Translations under genes and position numbers: made by a program | Shown here: in pieces, positions 35,501-43,681 of the stretch | Position numbering within the stretch: position 1 is the first letter of the stretch | Layout: each line of letters begins with the position of its first letter | Notes under the pieces: generated by a model | Database searches by the model: none | Told to the model about the DNA's origin: nothing | The model's input: the letters and a program-made list of their open reading frames with translations, nothing else | NCBI GenBank assembly: GCA_905221605.1 | Contig: CAJNDS010002559.1 | Location: 299,499-363,498 of the forward strand | Length of the DNA: 64,000 nt | Direction: 5' to 3' | From: Symbiodinium natans | Lineage: Eukaryota; Sar; Dinophyceae; Suessiales; Symbiodiniaceae

Positions 35501-36398
35501 GCATCCCAGTGATTTTGCCAACATAGGCCTTATCAGCGTTTCCATCCTCAAGAAGAGCTTTATAGATCTTTTCTCCATAAAGTTGCCTTTCCTCTTGTTC
35601 TTCTGAGGACAACTCTTGATCAGCAACCCTTCCATCGGATTGCTCTTCCTCCCGTTTCCAGTCCCATTGACTGCCGGAATCTTGGTACCATTGACCAGCA
35701 TACCATGAATCTGTCCACCACGTACTCCAGCCGCTGGGTTTCCATTTACGCAGCGTCGAAGAAGAGTCCTCCTCGTCCTCTTCCAAAACCAGAAAGGTGT
35801 CCAAGATTATGGTACCATCATCTTCCACTCGCTTCACTGTTCCATTGACAGTATCACCAAATTTGAACTGATGTGCGCTGTTCCCTTCTGCAGGAATCAA
35901 TACATTCACATCACCATGGTCCAAAAAGGCTCCATACCCATTGATGCAGCGCACTAGACCCATGATCTCATCTCCCTCTTGGTAGCAATGTTCCCCAGGT
36001 GATTCCAAGGCTCCCGCTCGGGGCACTTTCTTTGCATGCTCTTCAGAAACCATCTCTGTATCATCGGCTCCTGGCGCATCCTTTGTCTTCACCTTTGGGT
36101 CACACTGCTCGTCCGGCTCCTGCACGAGTCCCACAAGATCATCCATCTTGTGCTCCAGGGGCTCAGGACCTTCCTTTTTTCCAGCCAATGGCCTTGCCTC
36201 ATCTGCTGCAGTTCGCTCGGTGTCGACTTCCGGCGAACTTCCAGACGGCAACACTTCTCCCTTCATGGAAGTGGACCCATCATTGGAGTCTTTTGTCTCA
36301 CCTTCTGCAGCAGGCAAATTTTCTTCCACTGCAGGGCTATTGAATTGATCCTCCACGGCAGGTACATTTTCTTCCACCGCAGGCTCCTTTGGTTCCAT
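32544..36398 (-). CDS. ORF2 of the CCCH element: S1, MLLE-like, three CCCH fingers, SAM-like
   Basis: About 1284 residues from the ATG at 36398 (context AACCATGG). The frame is open back to an ATG at 36671, but the 91 extra residues look like off-frame ORF1. In order: acidic N-terminus; S1/OB-like domain (about residues 142-201; GDEIMGLVRCINGYGAFL, then GTVKRVEDDGTIIL); PABC/MLLE-like domain (274-329) with the hallmark KITGMLL; three CCCH fingers at C446-H464, C539-H557 (both C-x7-C-x5-C-x3-H) and C590-H610 (C-x8-C-x6-C-x3-H); SAM-like helical segment (707-767); basic arginine/serine stretch (864-899); acidic C-terminus. S1 and CCCH bind RNA. MLLE of poly(A)-binding protein binds PAM2 peptides. 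The whole suggests an RNA-packaging or translation-linked protein. It overlaps ORF1 by 62 nt in the +1 frame. No RT, integrase or protease motif was found. Confidence 0.8.
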   Translation of the reverse strand: MEPKEPAVEENVPAVEDQFNSPAVEENLPAAEGETKDSNDGSTSMKGEVLPSGSSPEVDTERTAADEARPLAGKKEGPEPLEHKMDDLVGLVQEPDEQCDPKVKTKDAPGADDTEMVSEEHAKKVPRAGALESPGEHCYQEGDEIMGLVRCINGYGAFLDHGDVNVLIPAEGNSAHQFKFGDTVNGTVKRVEDDGTIILDTFLVLEEDEEDSSSTLRKWKPSGWSTWWTDSWYAGQWYQDSGSQWDWKREEEQSDGRVADQELSSEEQEERQLYGEKIYKALLEDGNADKAYVGKITGMLLGRPMEELQECVADHAFLNAEARRAYGILQSDGWKPDGTESTGLGKLTTFSRKQYHNALFELACRKRRFTRPVVGEAVATVLSQGEDELWNALWLDTKRFLQELDGAVESMSKRENKPMEAYMDPDQYKKAHMTPQTVSPGYSKLCKFFNKGRCRNGDECPYEHRRYGEGWPEGGSTEPKNSQEAGDEDGNIGDPPTEEGAVDEAQQEREDLAFRAKYNFGKGASKGEPTLGEPKGRLCLYYNQGGCKYGTTCRYLHNDGIALEGTWEPGKSWDNASRRALRDAGFHHCCFDYYIRGRCRKGSNFCKYSHDEMSDERLTNLKHLVHVANQVRFEKERGWEISDRSTFQPPASGGAESSSSSAPKALQMTNVSQKEGEKGILDEAEADEQKNSVAESTGTRLQNPEEPIENWMARNEHLWVYTPHVSEVMITLGVTNVSDLQEFIFVEDLVDKGINKVTACKILQLVGGVRYRPGGPEKAVPSDASVRVQQSSGSKGTGREAVRTLTQVREAEGSGAKTMPRGSYRELFDKVRCRDAWTLAQRSPLCVQKLQLVGVGMPPVNPPTKKYRSRSNPVRRGRPLLDKKQVRQVPRSRSQRRVQPAEVVEKPKPLELKPRGWLSYRFSRAWADVVDDDEQAEALVSYAASSSDSSEEETNAAQRMREIFLQERDSQRTAIRGNVPLGGSSGPNDGQKKSVHLGEGRDKASRGETRQEVTSQVFSLPQPSRRTEQSQKRARDGSVIVGSLAVGSTDEVLPGQGVAGQVNVSESAQVLPGQEVAGQETALEGAVQISGEETDQKEGEGGSNELRGDGAKILDVCPVKKDPQQLLVKGLLTRIYWKVAVGKLPVGQRGCQKGSNKMDRNLVISMSSEGASEQDENLALEDDTDQSMGDGAMVVMVYDPGTLIQSPTTDWVMRRGLTDRTIWPAIAATAQRICAEMVQVDEMNAQLGTGALLFQRRDQGYYGDCIIRSMTIRACRRWEIILFR

Positions 36399-37980
36399 GG
36401 TTTCCAAAAGGAGAATTGCCACCATCATTGACCACAGCTGCCTCATCGGCTCCGGCGTAGCCCTTGCTATTTCGTTCCTCGCAGCTAACTTCAGGTTGCA
36501 CCAGTGCGTCCACCTGTGAACCTCCGTCATCAGCTGCTGCGGAGACCTGCGCCCCATTGTTGCAGTCGCCCGTGGAACGTAATACCATATGCACCTCAAC
36601 CCGTGCCTCTTTCGCACTCCAGGTACTATCTGGCGCATTGACCCGCGCATCATTGGCGCTCCAGGCCTCATCTTTCAGATCTTCCGTGTCTCCAGCTATT
36701 CCAGAAGCTTCTTTTTCCCCTTGAATGGCAGGATTCTTGGCACCAAACGAAGAGACCTCCTCAGTCGTAACACACAACTTTTTCCCTCCGTCTTCCGAAT
36801 CTCCAGGACCACCTTCCTGAACGACAGGTACCACATCCACCACTCTCTCTTCTGCAGCCGACACAGTTCCGATCTCCACATTGGGCATTTTTTCTTCTGG
36901 ACCCACCGATTCCACCGCTGCCACACCCTCAGAAAGCGCCTCCATTTCTTCCCGATCCAGATGTTGAGCTTCAGCGGGGTCTGCTCGGTTTCCAGAAATC
37001 CCCTCCTCATCAGGAGAACCCGAGGTCGGGGCGTCACCACCAGCCCTAGGACCGCTATCCCTGATAGTAGAGGAAAAATCTTTTTCACCTACACTATTTA
37101 CACTACCCTGGAATGCCCTCGTAGACTCAGGCGTCGGAGTAGAGGATGAAGAACCCAGTGCAGCCTCCATTTCCAGCTCATTGCCCGAAGGAGACCCAAC
37201 CACCTCGTCACTCTTCATCTTTTCACCTACAACCGGCAACGTCCACTTGCTTTCCTGCGTATCCAGGCAGTAGTAATATTGTCTCCCATCTTCATGGAAG
37301 TGCCATTCCCACGTTGTCCCATCGCACGCTTTGATCAGATGCTCATCTTTCCGAAAACCATCCCTTTCAGAGACTTGACGCATCTCATCCTCTTCTTCTG
37401 ACAACTGGCGCAACCTTTCAGCCTCCATCTGTAAGATCTCCTCCTCCCCCATGGCGTATTCAGCAGTTGGTGCAGCTTCAAAGCTGTCCGCACCCTTCTG
37501 TTCGTAACCGCTTCCACCACCTTGGGAACTCGCAGAGGGATCCCCTTTAATCTTGTTCAGAGGCCTCCTGGCCGCTTGCAGCACTTCTCCAATCAGATCG
37601 GTCTGAGACCCTTGGTCTACCATTCGGCCCGAAGTCGAAGTCGACGGCTGATACCCATGTTTTTGCAACACGCGTAAAACAGTCACCTCCATTTCACGGT
37701 CTATACCACCAGTCGCGTCCCAGTTCCTTTTTTCACCAGGCTTTGGCGATACAGAAACAGCACGTCCTTCCGCTTCAGCATTGCTAACCATATCCACATT
37801 GGGATTCATACCCACATTGGGGTCTTCTGCAACCAAGGCTTCTTCCAGATGTTCTTCAGCGCCAGGCATCACCTCTTCCAGCACCGCCCTTCCACCCAGA
37901 GACTCAGCTGCACCATTTCCAGCTCCACCATTCTGTCCACCATCCGAGGAAGGTTGGAGCCATCGCTTGGGAGAAGGCAT
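36337..37980 (-). CDS. ORF1 of the CCCH element: acidic protein with a WW-like domain
   Basis: 547 residues from the ATG at 37980, only 67 nt after the 5' LTR, so it is the first ORF of the genomic RNA. Most of it is low-complexity and acidic (E, D, G, S, A rich). A WW-like domain spans about residues 220-250 (37234-37311): first tryptophans at 224/226, EDGRQYYY, then W246 and P249. WW domains bind proline-rich peptides and often occur in RNA-processing proteins. A charged helical stretch, possibly coiled coil, precedes it (about 178-206). The C-terminal part repeats short motifs around 'WSANDARV' and 'WSAKEARV'. It ends within ORF2. Function unknown; no similarity to a known Gag is visible. 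Confidence 0.75.
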   Translation of the reverse strand: MPSPKRWLQPSSDGGQNGGAGNGAAESLGGRAVLEEVMPGAEEHLEEALVAEDPNVGMNPNVDMVSNAEAEGRAVSVSPKPGEKRNWDATGGIDREMEVTVLRVLQKHGYQPSTSTSGRMVDQGSQTDLIGEVLQAARRPLNKIKGDPSASSQGGGSGYEQKGADSFEAAPTAEYAMGEEEILQMEAERLRQLSEEEDEMRQVSERDGFRKDEHLIKACDGTTWEWHFHEDGRQYYYCLDTQESKWTLPVVGEKMKSDEVVGSPSGNELEMEAALGSSSSTPTPESTRAFQGSVNSVGEKDFSSTIRDSGPRAGGDAPTSGSPDEEGISGNRADPAEAQHLDREEMEALSEGVAAVESVGPEEKMPNVEIGTVSAAEERVVDVVPVVQEGGPGDSEDGGKKLCVTTEEVSSFGAKNPAIQGEKEASGIAGDTEDLKDEAWSANDARVNAPDSTWSAKEARVEVHMVLRSTGDCNNGAQVSAAADDGGSQVDALVQPEVSCEERNSKGYAGADEAAVVNDGGNSPFGNHGTKGACGGRKCTCRGGSIQ

Positions 37981-38029
37981 TGCTTCTTGATCCCAAAGAT
38001 CTTAAGACAACACTCAACCGCAGGGAACC

Positions 38030-38047
38030 TAATTTGGGCTCATAACC
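38030..38047 (-). other. Primer-binding site matching the initiator tRNA-Met anticodon arm
   Basis: Directly next to the 5' LTR the coding strand reads GGTTATGAGCCCAAATT. The other strand reads TTTGGGCTCATAACC: GGG stem, CTCATAA loop with anticodon CAT, then CC, the signature of an initiator tRNA-Met anticodon arm. Drosophila copia primes from a half tRNA-iMet cut in this arm, with a closely similar site. The match is seen; use of a half-tRNA primer is inferred. Confidence 0.75.
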
Positions 38048-38334
38048 TACGGGGGCAACCGAAAGGGAACAGGGAAAGAAACCAACCCTCAACAGTCGCC
38101 TATATGGATTTCCCAGATCGAACCAGAAACAAGAACACCCACCCCTAAGGGGACAGGATAAGGGAGAAGGGACGGGACTACTCCAACCCGTTAAACCCAA
38201 CCCCAGGCGTACGTACTTTTTCAACAAAAGCTGACGGCTCTTGGCCATCTTGAGCCATACAAGATTTCCGGGTTCATTGACCCTTCCAACCCCCAACACT
38301 AACTCCTTTTTACAATACCAGTTGCAGCTCCGCA
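38048..38334 (-). repeat. 5' LTR of the CCCH element
   Basis: 287 bp, read as identical base for base to 29479-29765. It should hold the promoter for the element RNA. No TATA box is obvious, as expected for dinoflagellates. The spliced-leader-like TGGCTCAAG lies at the complement of 38249-38257. It is followed by the primer site at 38047 and flanked outside by CCCTA. Confidence 0.9.
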
Positions 38335-38640
38335 CCCTAAACCCCCTAAACCCCCTAAACCCCCTAAACCCCCTACACCCCCTAAACCCCCTAAACCCCC
38401 TAAACCCCCTAAACCTCCTAAACCCCCTAAACCCCCTAAACCCCCTAAACCCCCTAAACCCCCTAAACCCCCTAAACCCCCTAAACCCCCTAAACCCCCT
38501 AATCCCCCTAAACCCCCTAAACCCCCTAAACCCCCTAAACCCCCTAAACCCCCTAAACCCCCTAAACCCCCTAAACCCCCTAAACCCCTAAACCCCCTAA
38601 ACCCCCTAAACCCCCTAAACCCCCTAAACCCTAAACCCTA
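38335..38640 (-). repeat. CCCCCTAAA 9-mer array, right flank of the CCCH element
   Basis: About 33 CCCCCTAAA units with rare variants (CCTCCTAAA, CCCCCTACA, CCCCCTAAT), ending in CCCTAAA. It is a continuation of the array at 29330-29478. Confidence 0.95.
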
Positions 38641-39072
38641 GACATGACTTTAGGCTGGTTTCGGATGTCAGGCTTTCGGGGGCTTTTGGGGGGTTGCCGG
38701 GGACAAGCTTCGGGCGACCTGGGGTTTGAACACCTGTGTTTAGGGTTTAGGGTTTAGGGTTTAGGGTTTAGGGTTTAGGGTTTAGGGTTTAGGGTTTAGG
38801 GTTAGGGCTTAGGGTTGAGGGTTTAGGGTTCAGGGTTCAGGGTTTACGGTTTAGGTGAGTCTAAGCATACTTGGCTATGGCGTCACTTTCGGGTCTGACC
38901 CAAAACACGACTTCTTTCTGACCACGAACCTTCTGGTAGTAACTAAACTTTGAACCTTAGAGCCTGAGCCCGAAACCCTAAACTCTAAACCCTAATAAAC
39001 CCTAATAAGCCCTGATAAACCCTAAACCCTAAACCCTGAACCCTGAACCCTGAACCCTGAACCCCAAACCGC

Positions 39073-39262
39073 TACACCCTAAACCCTAAACCCTAAACCC
39101 TAAACCCTAAACCCTAAACCCTAAACCCTAAACCCTAAACCCTAAACCCTAAACAACCCTAAACCCTAAACAACCCTAAACCCTAAACCCTAAACCCTAA
39201 ACCCTAAACCCTAAACCCTAAACCCTAAACCCTAAACCCTAAACCCTAAACCCTAAACCCTA
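39073..39262 (-). repeat. Long CCCTAAA array
   Basis: About 26 CCCTAAA units with two 'CCCTAAACAA' interruptions. The longest perfect-type array in the window. Confidence 0.95.
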
Positions 39263-40003
39263 CCGCCTAAGACCCCGAAGGCAACACGCAGCCTCGGGGC
39301 TCAGGGGCTGAGGGCTCAGGGGACCCTAAGCCGCAAAAGCCTGAGGGTTTAGGGTTTAGGGCTAGGGTTTAGGGTTTAGGGTTTAGGGTTTAGGGTTTAG
39401 GGTTTAGGGTTTAGGGATTAGGGATTAGGGATTAGGGTTTAGGGCCCCAGGCAGGAACCTCTCGCGGGAGAGAGGATGCCGAGCGAAAAGAACGCGGATC
39501 GAAGAAGGGTCGCCTCAGCCCAGTTTAGGGTTTAGGGTCTGAGGGGCTTGTACGGATTTTGGGCTTGGGGTTCTGGGGCTTAGGCTTGGGGTTCTAGAGC
39601 CCGAAAGTTTTACCCTAAACCTTAAACCCTAAACAGTTCTAGGCGCAGGCCTCTAAGGTTAAGGGTTCTTGGCTCTAGGGCTTTGGGGCTCAAAGGAGGG
39701 GACGAGCTCTGATTCAGGGTCTGAGCCGAAGTGGATTAGTGTGTGTGGGTTAGGGTTCAGGGGTTTCAGGGGTGCAGCTTGAGATTTAGGGTTTAGGGTT
39801 TAGGGTTTAGGGTTTAGGGTTTAGGGTTTGGAGTTTAGGGTTTGGTGGGAAGCCCAGCCAGATCGAAACCTGTGTTTAGGGTTTAGGGTTTAGGGTTTAG
39901 GGTTTAGGGTTTAGGGTAGCTCTATCAAGATGTTGCAAGCTAGGGTAGGCAGGCAACTGGTTGGGTTCTCACGACCTTCCCCTTAACTACCTCATATGGG
40001 AAC

Positions 40004-40088
40004 CTGAATAATTAGAATAGGGCTTTGGGGGTTCTTGCAGTATAACTACAAGGGTTCCCTAAGGGAATACGATTAGTAATTATTCCGA
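40004..40088. mobile_element. Family D short element, copy with both ends
   Basis: TGAATAATTAGAATA at the left and ATTAGTAATTATTCCGA at the right form an imperfect inverted repeat. The body includes GCAGTATAACTACAAGGGTTCCCTAAGGGAATACG. The body matches the copies at 25838 and 43437, and the inverse of 8026. Confidence 0.6.
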
Positions 40089-41220
40089 ACCCTAAACCCT
40101 AAACCCTACACCCTAAACCGTAAACCCTAAATCCTGAACCCTAAATCCTAAACCCTAAACCCTAAACCCTATGTGCCTTCTAGGACCAGGCGCAAAGGCT
40201 GCATGAGGGTCCGGCGAGGTGTACAACTTGAGAAGGGACCCAGGAAGCCTCAGCCGGAGGGAGTGGGTTTAGGGTTTAGGGTTTAGGGTTTTGGGTTTAG
40301 GGTTTAGGAGTTGATCCGCAGTCTGAGCAGAAGTGTTGGTAAGAGCGGCTTTGTGCGTTTAGGGTTTGGAGACCATGCTTCCGAAAAAATGCAAACCCCC
40401 CCCCCCCCCCCCGCCCCCGCAGAAAAAAAGCCGGAAAACCCTCAACCCTCAACCCTAAACCCTCAACTTAATTTGGAAACCATACATCCTCCCAAACTGC
40501 ACGGTGGTTCGACCCTATTCCCTGCCTCGAGAGTAACCTTGCACTCCCAAAACAACGGGGAGGAGCACCTATCCCTTCTTTGGCAACTAGGGTTTGGGGA
40601 ACCTTGAAATAAGAAAACTCTACCTTAAACCCTAAACCCTAAACCCTAAGCCCTAAACCCTAAACCTAAACCCTAAACCCTAAACCCTAAACCCTAAACC
40701 CCGCAAACCACTCTAAGAGGCGAGTCAAGCCACGTGATCTTGAAAAGAAGCGATGCGTCCTCCGTTCTCCTGGGATCTGGGACACAGTTTAGGGTTTTAG
40801 GGTTTAGGGTTTAGGGTTTAGGGTTTAGGGTTTAGGGGGGGTTTGGGTGTGGGGCGTGCATCCTCAACCCGTAGCTCTTGGACCCTAGACAGGTGCTCTA
40901 AGAACATCAATGTCCAGAGGGTGGTGGGTGGTTCTGGTAAGCCCCAAATCCCGGACCCTACTTATACCCGTAATCAACACCCTTGTGCAACCAAACCTTC
41001 GACCCTGAAAAAGGGTCTGGGGTTTAGGGTTTTTTGACCCTCAGCAGCCCTAAACCCAAAACCCCAAACCCCAAACCCTAAACCCTAAACCCTAAACCCT
41101 AAACCCTCAGCCGCCCGAAGCTCAAAAGGATTCAGGGTCCAGGATGTTGGGGACTTTGCGGGTAAGAGCATGGGGGTGGAGGTCGCCTCGAGCCACAGGT
41201 TACCTACTCACCCAAACCCA

Positions 41221-41400
41221 TGGCCCTAGGCCCTAGGCCCTAAGCCCTAAGCCCTAAGCCCTAAGCCCTAAGGCCCTAAGGCCCTCAGCCCTCAGCCCTA
41301 AGGCCCTAAGGCCCTAAGCCCTAAGCCCTAAGCCCTAAGCTCTAAGCCCTAAGGCCCTAAGCCCTCAGCCCTAAGGCCCCAAGGCCCTAAGGCCCTAATA
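41221..41400 (-). repeat. CCCTAAG/CCCTAAGG variant array
   Basis: About 24 units of CCCTAAG and CCCTAAGG with CCCTAGG and CCCTCAG variants. Locally homogeneous and different from neighbouring arrays. Confidence 0.9.
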
Positions 41401-41749
41401 AACCCTAAACCCTAGTTTACGCATTTCTTTATCGCACTGCTCCATGGGCTGCTAGCGCGGTACGATCATCTCCACGCGCTCGTCCCGGAGAAAAAAAAAA
41501 CAGCATGGATTTGGGGTTCCGGTTTTCGGCATAGGGGTTTAGGAATTAGTGTTTAGGGTTTAGGGCTTGGGGTTTAGGGATTGGGGTTGGGGCTTCGGGT
41601 TTGGGATAAGGGCTTAGGGTTTGGGGTTTGGGTGCAAGCAAGGTTTAGCAATTTCATCAAGGCCCTCAGTCCTAAACCCTCAACGTTGAGAAGCCCCAGG
41701 ACCTCTTGGCTTCGACTCAACCCTAAACCCTAAACCCTAAACCCTAAAC

Positions 41750-41875
41750 TCTGAACCCTAAACCCCTAAACTCTAAACCCCAAACCCCTAAACCCCTAAA
41801 CCCCTAAACCCCTAAACCCCTAAACCCCTAAACCCCTAAACCCCTAAACCCCTAAACCCTAAACCCGAAACCCTA
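41750..41875 (-). repeat. CCCCTAAA octamer array
   Basis: About 12 consecutive CCCCTAAA units flanked by ordinary CCCTAAA. Confidence 0.9.
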
Positions 41876-42017
41876 AACCCTAAACCTCCCACTGCCGGAG
41901 CGAGGAGCAGCGCGAGAAGCCAGCTGCCAGCACCGACGTACAGCAGATCGGAATCCTTCTATTGCATGGAGGACTTCGCAACCCTAAAGGAGTGCTGACA
42001 AACTTTAGGGTATAGGG

Positions 42018-42278
42018 TTTAAGGGTTTAAGGGTTTAAGGGTTTAAGGGTTTAAGGGTTTAAGGGTTTAAGGTTTAAGGGTTTAAGGGTTTAAGGGTTTA
42101 AGGGTTTAAGGGTTTAAGGGTTTAAGGGTTTAAGGTTTAAGGGTTTAAGGGTTTAAGGGTTTAAGGGTTTAAGGGTTTAAGGGTTCAAGGGTTTAAGGGT
42201 TTAAGGGTTTAAGGGTTTAAGGGTTTAAGGGTTTAAGGGTTTAAGGGTTTAAGGGTTTAAGGGTTTAAGGGTTTAGGG
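42018..42278 (+). repeat. TTTAAGGG octamer array
   Basis: About 32 TTTAAGGG units, with two one-base-shorter units (GGTTTAA). No other array in the window uses this unit, so it arose by local amplification of one variant. Confidence 0.95.
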
Positions 42279-42918
42279 TCTATAGTGTTAATGGTGTTGA
42301 AGAGAGTGTAGGAAGGGGTTTTAAGGCTAAAAGGTGGAAGGGATGGCATTGTAGGACAAGTTCCTGTGCAGTTTGTAAGGTCTTTTAGCGTAGAGGGCAC
42401 GGTTTTGTTATTTACCAGGACTTTCTCGGGGGATACACACGACCCTACTCATAAACCCAGAGCCACGCTGTAACCTCCCGCGCCGCTGCCCGAAGGCGCC
42501 CTCTGTTCCTGATTCCGCATTCACAGCTTGGAATGCCCACATTTGACGGCATCTGGCAGCAAATTCTAGTGATTCTTAAAAGGTTCTACACCCGCATGCC
42601 GTGCAACAGACTTTCATTCATTGAACGCACCGACCGTCTCGCTTCACCTTCAACGCAACAGACTTCAGTCAGTTTTACCCTAAACCCGAACTCTAAACCC
42701 TAAACCCTACACCCTAAACCCCAAACCCTAAACCCTAAACCGTAAATTCTCGAATTGCAAGTAGCAAGCGGATGCTTCTGAAGTAGCCGCAGGCCAAAAC
42801 AAGTACCCCTGTCAAGATGCCCCAACTACCCCGACTAACTCGAGGGGCAGGGGGGGAAACATAGGCAGTTTATTGTAGAGTGATAAGTGATAAGTGAGAA
42901 GTACCGAAAGCATAAGAC

Positions 42919-43012
42919 CACCCCCCACCCCCCCACCCCCCCCGACCCCCACCCCCCCCGACCCCCACCCCCCCCGACCCCCACCCCCCCCGACCCCCAC
43001 CCCGCCCCCCCC
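42919..43012. repeat. C-rich minisatellite
   Basis: Four to five units of about 17 bp, CGACCCCCACCCCCCCC, preceded by C-rich sequence. Proline-rich (or glycine-rich) frames across it are not genes. Confidence 0.9.
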
Positions 43013-43436
43013 ACTAACCCAAGGCGAAACCAAAAACCTAAGTATAGTAGCGACTCAGATGCCCCGAAGGGGCTGGGAGTAGTTGAGGGCATCGGGCTTG
43101 TACCCCAGCTCTGCATCCCCAAACCCTTAAACCCTAAACTCTAATTTGGGGGGGTCTGTGGCTTTTTTTGTGGCTTTTTTAGGATAGAAACAACGGTCTG
43201 CAGTCCAGTTGGAGGAAGGTCGGCAGCGTAGGAAGGCGAGGTAGCTCTTCATGCCTGAGCAAGTTCGGAAACTTGGGGTTGTTGGGGTTTGGGGATTTTT
43301 TTTGTGGCTTTAAGTTCATAAGCCTAAAGTAAACTTTTGCCTACATCCAACAGCTAAGGGCTCCGGTTAAGATGATCTACAGAGTCCTCTTGGTAAGCGA
43401 TGTACGGGGAGTGCACGCCATGGCAGGGGCCTTAAT

Positions 43437-43655
43437 ACTATGAGGGGTTTGGGGGCGGGGGGGGGAGGGGGGTTGTTGTAGTATAATTTTAGAGCGACCA
43501 TACAGGGTGGGGCCCCCTAGTTATAAGTAGAGTTATAAGGGCCCTAAATTGGGTTATAAGGACCCTAAGTTAGGTTATAAGTCCCTTAACTACAGTTAGT
43601 ATAGTAAGGGGGCCCCACCCTGTAGGGGAGTTCTATTAGTGATTATTCCGACCCC
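43437..43655. mobile_element. Family D element split by a family-A MITE
   Basis: The left part (GTAGTATAATTTTAGAGCGACCA) and right part (GGGGAGTTCTATTAGTGATTATTCCGACCCCT) together match the uninterrupted copies at 25838 and 40004. The 120-bp family-A element sits between them in a duplicated TA. The left end is obscured by a G-rich tract (43448-43472). Confidence 0.7.
43503..43622. mobile_element. MITE family A, copy 3 (nested, 120 bp)
   Basis: Perfect ends CAGGGTGGGGCCCCCT and AGGGGGCCCCACCCTG, flanked by TA at 43501-43502 and 43623-43624. It lies inside a family-D element whose unoccupied counterpart reads GACCATAGGGG at 25893-25903. Confidence 0.9.
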
Positions 43656-43681
43656 TGTAGTGAGCATAAGGGATAGACTTT

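Larger units (their letters stand above)
29479..38334 (-). mobile_element. LTR retroelement carrying WW/S1/MLLE/CCCH proteins, no RT found
   Basis: An 8856-bp element, coding on the minus strand, with all the structural marks of an LTR retrotransposon. It has two 287-bp direct terminal repeats that I read as identical and a 5-bp CCCTA duplication (29474-29478 and 38335-38339). A primer-binding site abuts the 5' LTR (38030-38047) and a purine tract abuts the 3' LTR. Between them lie three overlapping ORFs (547, about 1284 and 802 residues) with WW-like, S1-like, MLLE-like, SAM-like and CCCH domains. I see no reverse transcriptase (no xxDD box), no DDE integrase, no RNase H and no DSG/DTG protease. 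Known large non-autonomous LTR elements (LARDs) usually lack coding capacity, so this combination is unusual. Mobility in trans is an inference. Identical LTRs imply recent insertion. Confidence 0.85.
38641..43436. other. Interstitial telomere-repeat mosaic, block 6
   Basis: No credible gene. Long arrays in both orientations (38739-38805, 39340-39440, 39786-39825, 39880-39916) with short islands. Separate arrays are listed below. Islands at 42290-42660 and 43140-43430 carry no recognisable feature. Frames at 40311-40607 and 42812-43144 translate C-rich or telomeric repeats. Confidence 0.75.

Noticed and set aside
38241-38591. NPLNPLNPL-repeat frame of 116 residues (and a similar one at 29285-29665)
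   Set aside because: Reads through the LTR end and the CCCCCTAAA array; the repeat alone explains the open frame.
39073-39262. CRISPR-like array
   Set aside because: The 7-bp unit is a telomere repeat without spacers; nothing in the window has repeat-spacer structure.
42887-43144. Proline- and glycine-rich frames on both strands
   Set aside because: Translations of the 17-bp C-rich minisatellite.
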